From an uncultured Sphingomonas sp. (lineage in GTDB: Bacteria; Pseudomonadota; Alphaproteobacteria; Sphingomonadales; Sphingomonadaceae), in contig NZ_CAKTFO010000004.1 in assembly GCF_934560975.1 (NCBI RefSeq), positions 62,001-126,000 on the forward strand: a stretch of DNA of 64,000 nucleotides, in the 5' to 3' direction. The position numbers and the translations under genes were made by a program. Positions 53,653-62,436 of the stretch are shown piece by piece. The first letter of the stretch is position 1. Each line of letters opens with the position of its first letter. The notes under the pieces are model-generated. The model was not told where the DNA came from. It worked only from the letters and a program-made list of their open reading frames with translations, and searched no databases.

Positions 53653-55550
53653 TCTACGATCACGTCGGCTGCCTGCTCGGGCGAGAGCCGGGCGGTGTCG
53701 ATGTGCAGTTCCGGCCGGTCCGGCGCCTCATATGGCGAATCGATACCGGTAAAGTTGGCGAGCTTGCCCGCGCGCGCCTTGGCATAAAGACCTTTCACGT
53801 CGCGCCGCTCGGCTTCGTCCAGGCTGGTATCGATGAAGATCTCGATGAACTCGCCGGCGGGCAGCATCTGCCGCACCATCGTCCGCTCAGCCACGAAGGG
53901 GGAGATGAAGGCCGTCACCACGATCAGCCCCGCATCGGCCATCAGCTTGGCCACTTCCCCAACCCGGCGGATATTTTCGACCCGATCCACGTCGGTGAAG
54001 CCCAGGTCCCTGTTCAGCCCGTGTCGCACATTGTCGCCATCCAGCAGGAAGGTGTGGCGGTTCATGCGCGCCAGCTTCTTCTCCACCAGGTTGGCGATGG
54101 TGGATTTGCCCGCGCCGGACAGGCCGGTGAACCACAACACCGCCGGTTTCTGCCGCATCAGTTCGGCGTGCCGCTCACGCGTAATGTCGGTCGCCTGCCA
54201 GTGCACGTTCTGCGCGCGGCGCAACGCAAAGTGGATCATGCCCGCCGCCACGGTGGCGTTGGTGAACTTGTCGATCAGGATGAACCCGCCCAGGTCGCGA
54301 TTGTCGGCATAGGGTTCGAACACGATATTGCGATCGGTCGAGAGGTTGCACACGCCGATCGCATTCAGCTGCAACGTCTTGGCGGCAAGATGCTCCAACG
54401 TGTTGACATTGACCTGATATTTTGGCGCCTGCACATTGGCGGTAACGGTCTGCGTGCCCAGCTTCAGCCAATAAGGACGGCCGGGCAGCATCTCCTCATC
54501 CGCCATCCAGACGATCGTCGCCTCGAACTGGTCGGCCGCTTCCGGCGGAGCATCGGCTGTCGCGATCACGTCGCCCCGGCTGCAATCCACCTCGTCGGCA
54601 AGGGTCAGGGTGACCGACTGGCCGGCGACCGCTTCGTCCAGGTCGCCGTCCATGGTCACGATGCGGGTTATGGTGGACGTCTTGCCCGACGGCAGGATGC
54701 GGACGGGATCACCCCGGCGGATCGTCCCGCTGGAGATCGGTCCGGCAAAACCGCGAAAGTCCAGATTGGGGCGGTTCACCCACTGTACCGGCAGGCGGAA
54801 CGGCGCATCACGCCCGGCATCGGTGTCGACCGGCACCGTTTCGAGATGTTCGATCAATGTGGGACCGAGATACCAAGGGGTCTGCTCGGAGCGCAGCGAA
54901 ATATTGGCCCCGGTAAAACCCGAAATCGGCAATGCGGTGAACGCCTCGATCCCGATCGAGCGGGCGAAGGCGGCATAATCCGCCACGATCGCGTCGTACC
55001 GGCCCTGATCATAGTCGATCAGGTCCATCTTGTTCACCGCCAGCACCAGGTTCCGGATACCGATCAAATGCGCGAGATAGGTGTGCCGCCGGGTCTGGGT
55101 CAGCACGCCCTTGCGCGCATCGACCAGGATCACGGCGAGGTCGGCGGTGGACGCGCCGGTCACCATGTTACGCGTATATTGTTCGTGCCCTGGCGTGTCG
55201 GCGACTATGAACTTGCGCTTGTCGGTGGCGAAGAAGCGGTAGGCGACGTCGATGGTTATACCCTGCTCGCGCTCCGCCGCGAGGCCATCGACCAGCAAGG
55301 CGAAGTCGATATTCTGCCCCTGCGTTCCGACCCTCTTCGAATCCGCCTCAAGCTGCGCCAGCTGATCCTCGAAGATCATCTTCGAATCGTACAACAACCG
55401 CCCGATAAGGGTGGACTTTCCATCATCCACCGACCCGCAGGTGATGAACCGCAACAGGCTCTTGCGCTGATGCCGTTCAAGGTAGGTGTCGATGTCGTCC
55501 GCAATGAGGGCGTCGATCCGATAACGATTGTCGGGCAGGGTGTCCGACAT
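53634..55550 (-). CDS. cysN: Bifunctional sulfate adenylyltransferase subunit 1 / adenylylsulfate kinase CysNC
   Basis: A 638-residue fusion of two sulfate-assimilation enzymes. The first 430 residues are the GTPase CysN ([18 protein letters not shown] at 38-55, [13 protein letters not shown], and NKMDLID), which drives ATP sulfurylase. The last part is adenylylsulfate kinase CysC with Walker [16 protein letters not shown] near 475-490, making PAPS. CysD, the catalytic subunit, is just upstream and overlaps the start by one base. The fusion is common in alphaproteobacteria and couples both activation steps. Confidence 0.96.
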   Translation of the reverse strand: MSDTLPDNRYRIDALIADDIDTYLERHQRKSLLRFITCGSVDDGKSTLIGRLLYDSKMIFEDQLAQLEADSKRVGTQGQNIDFALLVDGLAAEREQGITIDVAYRFFATDKRKFIVADTPGHEQYTRNMVTGASTADLAVILVDARKGVLTQTRRHTYLAHLIGIRNLVLAVNKMDLIDYDQGRYDAIVADYAAFARSIGIEAFTALPISGFTGANISLRSEQTPWYLGPTLIEHLETVPVDTDAGRDAPFRLPVQWVNRPNLDFRGFAGPISSGTIRRGDPVRILPSGKTSTITRIVTMDGDLDEAVAGQSVTLTLADEVDCSRGDVIATADAPPEAADQFEATIVWMADEEMLPGRPYWLKLGTQTVTANVQAPKYQVNVNTLEHLAAKTLQLNAIGVCNLSTDRNIVFEPYADNRDLGGFILIDKFTNATVAAGMIHFALRRAQNVHWQATDITRERHAELMRQKPAVLWFTGLSGAGKSTIANLVEKKLARMNRHTFLLDGDNVRHGLNRDLGFTDVDRVENIRRVGEVAKLMADAGLIVVTAFISPFVAERTMVRQMLPAGEFIEIFIDTSLDEAERRDVKGLYAKARAGKLANFTGIDSPYEAPDRPELHIDTARLSPEQAADVIVDYLLDR

Positions 55551-56455
55551 CAGAAATAGCCTTCCTGCTTCTTCTTTTCCATGCTCGCCCCGCCCGCGTC
55601 GCGATCGATCGCGCGCCCTTGGCGTTCGGACGTGGTGGTAAGCAGCATCTCCTGGATGACGTCGGTCAGCGTGGTGGCTTCGCTCTCCACCGCGCCCGTC
55701 AGCGGGTAGCAGCCGAGCGTGCGGAAACGGATCGACCGCTCCACCGGCACCTCCCCCGATCGTAGCGGAAAGCGTTCGTCATCCACCATCAGCAGCATGC
55801 CGTCGCGCTCCACCGTCGGACGCGGAGCCGCAAAGTAAAGCGGTACGATCTCAATCCCTTCCAGGTGAATATACTGCCAGATGTCGAGCTCGGTCCAGTT
55901 GGAGATCGGGAAGACGCGGATCGTCTCCCCCTTGGCCTTGCGGGCATTGTAGAGGTGCCACAATTCCGGCCGCTGGTTCTTCGGATCCCACCGGTGATTG
56001 GCGGAACGAAAGGAAAAGATCCGCTCCTTGGCGCGACTCTTCTCCTCGTCGCGTCGGGCGCCGCCAAAGGCCACGTCGAACCCATGATGGTCCAGTGCCT
56101 GCTTCAACCCCTCCGTCTTCCACATGTCGGTGTGGAGCGGCCCGTGGTCGAAGGGATTGATGCCCCGCGCCATCGCATCGGGATTATGGTGGACCAGAAG
56201 GTCCATGCCTGCTGCCTCTGCCGCCCGGTCGCGCAGTGCGTACATCGCCCGGAACTTCCAGGTCGTATCCACATGCAGCAGCGGAAAGGGCGGCGCCGCC
56301 GGGTAGAAGGCCTTGCGCGCCAGATGCAGCATCACGGCCGAATCCTTGCCGACCGAATAGAGCATCACCGGCTTGTCGGCCTCCGCGACCACTTCGCGCA
56401 GGATGTGGATGCTCTCGGCTTCGAGCCGCTGGAGATGGGTGAGGGGGGCCGTCAT
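55550..56455 (-). CDS. cysD: Sulfate adenylyltransferase subunit 2 CysD
   Basis: A 301-residue catalytic subunit of ATP sulfurylase, working with the CysN GTPase to form adenylylsulfate. Motifs are [16 protein letters not shown] (the PP-loop), [35 protein letters not shown] and [14 protein letters not shown]. The ATG at 56453-56455 starts the conserved sequence [14 protein letters not shown]; longer frames upstream are not conserved. Its stop overlaps cysNC by one base. It is divergent from cysQ with an 85-bp gap that probably holds both promoters. Confidence 0.96.
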   Translation of the reverse strand: MTAPLTHLQRLEAESIHILREVVAEADKPVMLYSVGKDSAVMLHLARKAFYPAAPPFPLLHVDTTWKFRAMYALRDRAAEAAGMDLLVHHNPDAMARGINPFDHGPLHTDMWKTEGLKQALDHHGFDVAFGGARRDEEKSRAKERIFSFRSANHRWDPKNQRPELWHLYNARKAKGETIRVFPISNWTELDIWQYIHLEGIEIVPLYFAAPRPTVERDGMLLMVDDERFPLRSGEVPVERSIRFRTLGCYPLTGAVESEATTLTDVIQEMLLTTTSERQGRAIDRDAGGASMEKKKQEGYF

Positions 56456-56540
56456 CAGAACCCGTCTCAAGCATGGGGCCGGCGGTTTGTCCTCCAACAA
56501 AATGTTTGTGCCGCAATGCGCCGCGACATAGGCGTCCTCC

Positions 56541-57368
56541 ATGACCGAGGGAGATTTCGCGCGGGATCGTGACCTGCTGCTCGCCAATCTGGCCGCTGCC
56601 TGCGTGGAGGCGGGCGAGGCGATCATGGCGGTCTATGCCACCGATTTCGCGGTGGTCTTCAAGGACGATGCCTCTCCCGTGACGGAGGCGGACCAGCGCG
56701 CCGAGGCCATCATCCTGAAGGCTCTGGCGTGGCTCCTGCCCGGCATTCCCGTGATCGCGGAGGAGGAGGTGGCCGCCGGCAACATTCCCGCCACCGATGG
56801 CCGGTTCCTATTGGTCGACCCGCTGGACGGGACCAAGGAGTTTGTCGGCAAGCGCGGGGACTTCACCGTCAACGTCGCGCTGATCGAGGATCATGCGCCG
56901 GCACTGGGCATCGTCTACGCACCGGTCGAGCGCCGGCTGTTCATGGGCGATGTGGCCCGGCAATGCGCATGGTCAGCCGTCGTAAGCGAGGACGGGCGGA
57001 TCGGGGAGCGCCAGCCCATCGCGGTGCGCATGCGCCCGGCTGGCGGCCTGGCGGCGGTGGCGTCGCGGTCGCACAACTCGCCTGCCACGGAGGCGTATCT
57101 CGACCAGTTTGACGTCGCCAGCCGGGTGTCGCGCGGGTCCAGCCTCAAAATCTGCATGGTGGCAGCCGGGGAGGCCGACCTGTATCCCCGGCTTGCGCCG
57201 ACCTGCGAGTGGGACATCGCCGCGGGCGATGCCGTTTTGCGGGCCGCCGGCGGGCGGCTCGACGGACCCGACGGCCGACCCATGGTCTATGGCAAGCCCG
57301 ATTTCTTCAATACGGGCTTCGTGGCGGCGGGCGACGTGGACGCACCTCCAATTGCACCGTTTCTGTAA
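56541..57368 (+). CDS. cysQ: 3'(2'),5'-bisphosphate nucleotidase CysQ
   Basis: A 275-residue metal-dependent phosphatase of the inositol monophosphatase superfamily that removes 3'-phosphoadenosine 5'-phosphate left over from sulfate use. Diagnostic motifs are [36 protein letters not shown] (the metal site) and [17 protein letters not shown]. It sits back to back with cysDNC, so it belongs to the same pathway. No strong ribosome binding site is seen before the ATG. Confidence 0.93.
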   Translation: MTEGDFARDRDLLLANLAAACVEAGEAIMAVYATDFAVVFKDDASPVTEADQRAEAIILKALAWLLPGIPVIAEEEVAAGNIPATDGRFLLVDPLDGTKEFVGKRGDFTVNVALIEDHAPALGIVYAPVERRLFMGDVARQCAWSAVVSEDGRIGERQPIAVRMRPAGGLAAVASRSHNSPATEAYLDQFDVASRVSRGSSLKICMVAAGEADLYPRLAPTCEWDIAAGDAVLRAAGGRLDGPDGRPMVYGKPDFFNTGFVAAGDVDAPPIAPFL

Positions 57369-57510
57369 ATATGGCCACCATCTTGTTATAAAGATAGCAA
57401 CATTTTCCCACTAACACATTGGTCGGATCAGTATCGGGTACTTGCAACGTCGCTTGCCCACTTTAAGGTGCTGCACGACGGGGCATGGCACGTGCCCAAG
57501 AGAGGATTGC

Positions 57511-59676
57511 TTGGTCGCACATGTGAGCCCCGTGGGTGTGACGCCCGTCGCCCCGGTTTCTGCCGTAGACGCAACCGCTTGCGACCGTGAGCCGATCCAC
57601 GTCCCCGGCTCGATCCAGCCGCACGGCCTGCTGCTGCTGGCGGAGCGCGACACCCGACTGGTGATCGCCGGCGCGGGCGAGTTGGAAGCGCGGCTGATGC
57701 CGGACTGGCAGGGCAAGGCAATCGCCGATCTGCTGGCGCAGAAGGTCGACATGGCGATCGAGCAGGCGAGCGCAACCGTGGGGGTGACCGTACCCCTGCT
57801 GCCGGTGGCGGGCCGTGGCGAGACGTTCGACGCGTCTTTGTTCCTGTCCGGCGACTTGATCCTGGTCGAGTTGGAGCCGAGGCCGGATGTTCCGCAGCCG
57901 GCGGCGGCGATGCTCGCCTGGCTGGACGCGGCCGGCGCCAGCTTCGAGCGGGCAGCCAACCTCGCGCAATTGTGCGAACGCGCGGCGGTCGCCTTTCGCG
58001 ACCTGACCGGCTTCGACCGGGTGCTGGTGTACCGCTTCCTGGACGACGAGGCAGGCAAGGTCATCGCGGAGGATCGCGATCTCGAGATGGGGTCGTTCCT
58101 CAACCATCATTTCCCGGGAACGGACATCCCGCGACAGGCGCGCGCGCTGTACGTCCGCAATCGGGTGCGAGTCATCTCGCGGGTGGATTACGATCCCGCG
58201 CCGATCCGGCCGGATGTTGCGGGGGTAAGCAGCATCGACCTGTCCGACGCGGCGTTGCGTTCGGTGTCGCCGGTCCATCTGCAATATCTCCGCAACATGG
58301 GGGTGGGGGCGTCCGCGTCCATTTCCATCGTCAAGGACGGGTTGTTGTGGGGGCTGATCGCCTGCCACCACCATGCTCCGCGGCAGCTGAGCTACGAAAC
58401 GCGGGCGGCCTGTCGGGCGCTGGCGGGCGGGCTTAGTCGCCAGATCCGCGCCAAGGAGGAAGCGGAAAGCTATCGTGAGCGGATCCGCTTGCGATCGGCC
58501 GAGGAGGCGATCGTCGCACGTCTGGCAAGCCGCGACATGCTGGAAGGCAGCATAAGCGAGAGCGCGATCGAACTGCGAGCCTTGCTGGGCGCGGATGGAT
58601 TTGCAGTTTGGAGCCCGGACGACGTCGTTACCCAGGGCTGTTGCCCTGACGCGGCGCAATTGCGCGAGCTGACTGCCTGGCTGTCCACCAAGAGCAGCGG
58701 AGAGCCATTCTCGACCTTCCGCTTGGGCGAGCTGTTTTCCCCCGCCCAGACCTACCGCGAGGCTGCCAGCGGCGTGGTGGTGATCGCCATCAGCGGCGTC
58801 GGGCAGCTGCTGTGGTTCCGGGCGGAACAGCCGGAGGAAGTGAAATGGGCGGGCAACCCGCACAAGGCGGTATCCACGCCCGGCGGTGAGCTGACCCCGC
58901 GCGCCAGCTTTGCGGCATGGAACGAGACGGTGCGCGGCCGATCGCGGCGGTGGAGCGTGGCGGAGGTCGAGGCGGCGAGCCATTTGCGCCGCGCCCTGAT
59001 CGAAGTGCAGCAGGCACAACGCCTGCGCCAGCTCAACCGCCAGCTGAACGAGACGCTGGCGGAAAAGGACGCTCTCTTGACGGAGAAGGAGCATCTGCTG
59101 CGCGAGGTGAACCACCGCGTCCAGAACAGCCTGCAACTGGTGCAGGCGTTCCTCTCGCTACAGGCGCAAGCTGCCGGGGACGAGACACTGGCCGAGCATC
59201 TGGGCGAGGCGCAGCGGCGGCTGTCCGCAGTGGCGCTGGTCCATCGCCGCCTTTATCAGGCGGACCAGATCGAGTTGGTCGACCTCGGCCGCTATCTGGA
59301 AGAGCTGATCGCCGACATGCATACGGCCATGGGCCCGGAATGGGCGCAGGCAATGGTGCTGGATCTGGCGCCGGTTCTGTTGCCGGCTGATCGCGCCGTC
59401 CATGTCGGCTTGATCCTGACCGAACTGGTGATCAACGCCAACAAATATGCCTATGGTGGGCAGCCGGGTCCGCTGCAGATCTCGCTCAACGAACATGGCA
59501 GCAGCTTCTGCCTGATCGTCGCGGATCAGGGCGGCGGTGGCGGCAACAGCACGCGCGAAGGGTTCGGCACCCGCATGATGAAGGCGATGGTTCAGCGCCT
59601 CGGCGGAACGATGGAGCGCGAGGACAATCATCCTGGCCGACGCATGATCGTAACCGCGCCGGTGGAGGATCGCTGA
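57511..59676 (+). CDS. bphP: Bacteriophytochrome histidine kinase (HisKA_2 type)
   Basis: A 721-residue red/far-red light sensor kinase. A PAS region begins with ACDREPIHVPGSIQPHG, where Cys24 is the biliverdin-binding position known from Deinococcus BphP. The GAF domain has the FPGTDIPRQAR motif with Asp205 (PXSDIP equivalent). A PHY region follows, then a HisKA_2 kinase with His535 (EVNHRVQNSLQL) and an ATPase domain (ILTELVINANKYAYGG, GFGTRMMKAMVQRLGG). A TTG start is used because AAGAGAGG lies just upstream; a GTG at 57523 is possible. Heme oxygenase for the chromophore is coded nearby. No response regulator is adjacent. Confidence 0.92.
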   Translation: MVAHVSPVGVTPVAPVSAVDATACDREPIHVPGSIQPHGLLLLAERDTRLVIAGAGELEARLMPDWQGKAIADLLAQKVDMAIEQASATVGVTVPLLPVAGRGETFDASLFLSGDLILVELEPRPDVPQPAAAMLAWLDAAGASFERAANLAQLCERAAVAFRDLTGFDRVLVYRFLDDEAGKVIAEDRDLEMGSFLNHHFPGTDIPRQARALYVRNRVRVISRVDYDPAPIRPDVAGVSSIDLSDAALRSVSPVHLQYLRNMGVGASASISIVKDGLLWGLIACHHHAPRQLSYETRAACRALAGGLSRQIRAKEEAESYRERIRLRSAEEAIVARLASRDMLEGSISESAIELRALLGADGFAVWSPDDVVTQGCCPDAAQLRELTAWLSTKSSGEPFSTFRLGELFSPAQTYREAASGVVVIAISGVGQLLWFRAEQPEEVKWAGNPHKAVSTPGGELTPRASFAAWNETVRGRSRRWSVAEVEAASHLRRALIEVQQAQRLRQLNRQLNETLAEKDALLTEKEHLLREVNHRVQNSLQLVQAFLSLQAQAAGDETLAEHLGEAQRRLSAVALVHRRLYQADQIELVDLGRYLEELIADMHTAMGPEWAQAMVLDLAPVLLPADRAVHVGLILTELVINANKYAYGGQPGPLQISLNEHGSSFCLIVADQGGGGGNSTREGFGTRMMKAMVQRLGGTMEREDNHPGRRMIVTAPVEDR

Positions 59677-59760
59677 GCGGGATTTATCGCTGTGGGTCGG
59701 TCGATGGCGGGGTCGTCGAACAGTGCAAGGGGGCCCGTCCTGTATCGTTCAGGGTCCGCG

Positions 59761-59790
59761 TTCGGGCACGCGACGATCGTGCATCCCGAA
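59761..59790. terminator. Imperfect hairpin between bphP and bphO
   Basis: TTCGGG (59761-59766) pairs with CCCGAA (59785-59790) and CACG with CGTG inside it, with a 3-base bulge. It lies between convergent genes and may end transcription, but there is no T-run. Confidence 0.3.
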
Positions 59791-59801
59791 CGCCTTGAGG
59801 A

Positions 59802-60332
59802 CTATGGCCGGGTAACAGTCTCCAGCCGCGCGGCTTGGGCGTAAAGGTCGAAGACGCTTTCCGCCGTAGCGATCGCGCGCCTCATCCAGGCGGTGGACCC
59901 GTCCCAACCGGCGTCCAGATGAGCCAGCACGTTACGCCATCCGCCCGGACGATGTGCGGCCGAAAGATAGGCGCGGGGCAGGGTAGCCGGAATTTGGCGG
60001 GACAGCATCACGCCACCCAGCCGCGACCCTTCCACCACATACATGGCCGCCAATGCCGCGGCCTCATCGTCCAGCGCCGGAGCCGGCAGGAGGGGCGGGG
60101 GAGCTTCACCGAGCGCGGCAAGGTCCGCGACCAGCTCAAGCGTCCGGGGGGCGAAATCCGGCACAGCATCCGACTGCGCCAAAGCCGTTTCCAACGCCGG
60201 CAGAATCCGCGCATGGGCACGGAGAAACGCGGCATAACTCCAAGGGTCGGCAAGGTCGAATTGACCAAAGGCCGCATCGACCTCGTCATGCTTGGCGGAC
60301 GTAGCGGAGCGGAGCTGAAGATGGGCCGTCAT
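59802..60332 (-). CDS. bphO: Biliverdin-producing heme oxygenase (BphO-like)
   Basis: A 176-residue heme oxygenase that opens heme to biliverdin, CO and iron, providing the chromophore for the phytochrome gene that runs towards it. The proximal heme ligand is His15 (SAKHDEVDAAF), and the distal helix has AAMYVVEGSRLGGVML with the conserved Gly pair. The C-terminal tail is short, as in other bacterial enzymes. Its convergent orientation with bphP means the two have separate promoters. Confidence 0.9.
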   Translation of the reverse strand: MTAHLQLRSATSAKHDEVDAAFGQFDLADPWSYAAFLRAHARILPALETALAQSDAVPDFAPRTLELVADLAALGEAPPPLLPAPALDDEAAALAAMYVVEGSRLGGVMLSRQIPATLPRAYLSAAHRPGGWRNVLAHLDAGWDGSTAWMRRAIATAESVFDLYAQAARLETVTRP

Positions 60333-60354
60333 GCTCCGCCCGCGTTGCCGACCT

Positions 60355-60567
60355 TTACTGGCCGCGTCCAGTCTCCTCCTGCAAGGCGTCGATGCGCTTG
60401 GACGCCTCGGCCTTGGTCAGGTCGTCCTCGAACGGCTCGTGCGCTTCCTCGCTCAAGGTCTTGAGGTAGGAGGCCTGCGCGCCGGTCATCGGCTCACCGC
60501 CGGTGGTCCAGTCGTCCGGATCCTTTTCGGCGTTGGAGGTAGGATTGCTCTTGGGATTGTCGGTCAT
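60355..60567 (-). CDS. DUF3072 family small protein
   Basis: A 70-residue hydrophilic protein. The conserved core DPDDWTTGGEPMTGAQASYL and LTKAEASKRIDALQEETG identify DUF3072, a family of unknown function common in Proteobacteria and actinobacteria. The ribosome binding site AAAGGAG lies in the loop of a hairpin and the ATG in its 3' arm (60565-60600), which hints at control of translation. It lies between bphO and ald on the same strand but with its own leader. Confidence 0.88.
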   Translation of the reverse strand: MTDNPKSNPTSNAEKDPDDWTTGGEPMTGAQASYLKTLSEEAHEPFEDDLTKAEASKRIDALQEETGRGQ

Positions 60568-60600
60568 CAGGCGAACTCCTTTGCGTGGAAACGCCTGATG
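60565..60600 (-). promoter_or_regulatory. Hairpin with ribosome binding site in its loop and the DUF3072 start codon in its stem
   Basis: Read on the minus strand, 9 bases at 60592-60600 pair perfectly with 60565-60573 around an 18-base loop. The loop contains AAAGGAG, and the last three bases of the 3' arm are the start ATG. This geometry could lower or tune translation, as in RNA thermometers, though a loop of 18 bases may also be a chance match. Confidence 0.6.
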
Positions 60601-60617
60601 TTCCGATCATGTTCCCG

Positions 60618-61712
60618 TCAGTTGAACGGTAAACCAAGCGCGTCGGCCACCGCCTGGTGGCGGATCTTGCCGCCCGAGACGTTCAGGCCGGCGGCAAGAT
60701 GCGGGTCGGCGGCCATGGTCGCCTCCGCGCCCAGGCTGGCCAGCCGCAGGGCGAAGGGCAGGGTAGCGTTGTTGAGCGCGAAGGCGGAGGTGCGTGCGAC
60801 GGCGCCGGGCATGTTGGCGACGCAATAGTGGATGATGCCGTCCACCTCGAACACCGGATCGTCATGCGTGGTGGCATGGCTGGTTTCGAAGCAGCCTCCC
60901 TGATCGATCGCGATGTCGACCAGCACCGATCCGCGCTTCATCGTCTTCAGCATGTCGCGGGTGACCAGCTTGGGCGCGGCGGCACCGGGGATCAGCACCG
61001 CGCCGATCACCAGATGCGCCTTGGCGACGGCAGCGGCGATCGCCGCCTTGGACGCGTAAGCGGTCTTGATCTGGCTGGAAAAGAACATGTCCAGTTCGGC
61101 CAGCCGATCATTGTTGATGTCGTAGATGGTGACGTCGGCGCGCATGCCGACCGCCATCTGCGCCGCATTCACCCCCGCAATGCCACCCCCGAGGATGGCC
61201 ACACGGGCCGGTGCCACACCGGGCACCCCGCCCAGCAGGACGCCGCGCCCGCCTTGTTCCTTTTCCAGGTAATGCGCGCCGACCTGAACCGACATGCGGC
61301 CCGCTACCTCCGACATCGGCTTGAGCAGGGGCAGGCCGCCACGCGGGCTGGTCACGGTTTCATAGGCGATGCAGGTTGCACCGGAGGCCATCAGCCCCTC
61401 CCCCTGCGGCTTGTCGGCGGCGAGATGGAGGTAGGTGAACAACAGGTGATGGGGCCTCAGCCGGGCAATCTCCTCCGGCTGGGGTTCCTTGACCTTGACG
61501 ATCATCTCGGCCCGATCGAACACGGCGTCGGCGGTAGCCAGGATCGTCGCGCCTGCCGCGACATAGTCCGCATCCTGGAAGTCGATGCCCCCGCCGGCAC
61601 CCGTCTCGACGACGACCTCATGGCCTGCCGCGACCAGCTCCGCGACCGATGGCGGCGTCAGGCCGACGCGATATTCGTGATTCTTGATCTCCTTGGGCAC
61701 GCCGATCCGCAT
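60618..61712 (-). CDS. ald: Alanine dehydrogenase
   Basis: A 364-residue NAD-dependent enzyme that interconverts alanine and pyruvate plus ammonia. The substrate half starts MRIGVPKEIKNHEYRVGLTP, the NAD-binding fold shows VAILGGGIAGVNAAQMAVGM, and DIAIDQGGCFETSHATTHDDP is typical of the family. ATG 61712 is the natural start. It is divergent from an Lrp/AsnC regulator, which very probably controls it in response to alanine, as AldR does in other bacteria. Confidence 0.96.
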   Translation of the reverse strand: MRIGVPKEIKNHEYRVGLTPPSVAELVAAGHEVVVETGAGGGIDFQDADYVAAGATILATADAVFDRAEMIVKVKEPQPEEIARLRPHHLLFTYLHLAADKPQGEGLMASGATCIAYETVTSPRGGLPLLKPMSEVAGRMSVQVGAHYLEKEQGGRGVLLGGVPGVAPARVAILGGGIAGVNAAQMAVGMRADVTIYDINNDRLAELDMFFSSQIKTAYASKAAIAAAVAKAHLVIGAVLIPGAAAPKLVTRDMLKTMKRGSVLVDIAIDQGGCFETSHATTHDDPVFEVDGIIHYCVANMPGAVARTSAFALNNATLPFALRLASLGAEATMAADPHLAAGLNVSGGKIRHQAVADALGLPFN

Positions 61713-61842
61713 CGCAGTCTCTCCTTATCTGTGTCGTGATCATATCGTTTTAGGTTGCGAAGATCCGTGCAAAGTAGTGGCTGCGGGTGACCGTTCGGAA
61801 ACAAAGCCGTTGCCAAATGGCTGCCTCGCAGAGAATCCATGC

Positions 61843-62313
61843 ATGATGGATCGGATTGACCTTGCCCTGCTGCGCGCGCTGGGACGCGACGCGCGACTCC
61901 CCGTGTCGCGGATGGCAGAGGAGATCGGGCTGTCCCAGTCGGCCTGCACCCGCCGCATTCAGGCACTGGAGGCGTCCGGCTGGATCGCTGGCTATGCCGC
62001 TCGGTTCGGGCTGCGCGCCATCGGCTTTCGCGTGACCGCCCTGGTGGACATCACGCTGTCGACCCAGAGCGAAGAGGAACTCGCCCGCTTCGAGCGTGCC
62101 GTTGCCGTAATTCCCGGCGTGGTGGAATGCATGCTGGTGTCGGGCAGTCACGATTACCGGCTGAAGATCGTGTGCCGCGACCTGGACGATTATGAGCGCA
62201 TCCATCGCGAGCATCTCGGCCGGCTGCCGTGCGTCACCACCATCAACAGCAGCTTCGTGCTGCGCGCCATTCCGACGCGGAGCGAGGCGGAGGCCTTGTT
62301 CGGCCCGGCCTGA
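61843..62313 (+). CDS. Lrp/AsnC family regulator, probable regulator of ald
   Basis: A 156-residue protein with an N-terminal helix-turn-helix (IDLALLRALGRDARLPVSRMA then SQSACTRRIQALEASG) and a ligand domain containing VTALVDITLSTQ and VVECMLVSGSHDYRLKIVCRD. Members of this group are amino-acid-sensing regulators, and the divergent neighbour ald makes it an AldR-like protein. The ATG at 61843 is followed by a second at 61846. The shared 130-bp gap should hold the operators, but I see no clear site. Confidence 0.9.
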   Translation: MMDRIDLALLRALGRDARLPVSRMAEEIGLSQSACTRRIQALEASGWIAGYAARFGLRAIGFRVTALVDITLSTQSEEELARFERAVAVIPGVVECMLVSGSHDYRLKIVCRDLDDYERIHREHLGRLPCVTTINSSFVLRAIPTRSEAEALFGPA

Positions 62314-62436
62314 CCGCCCATCTGTGCGCTGTTGCGGCGTCCTAACCTAAGTGCTAGTGGCCCGCCGCTGTCGCCGGATGCGGTCCGGCGCTCCTTGCGC
62401 CGAGCAGCCCGGCCGTGTGAAGGTCCCTTCGCATCT

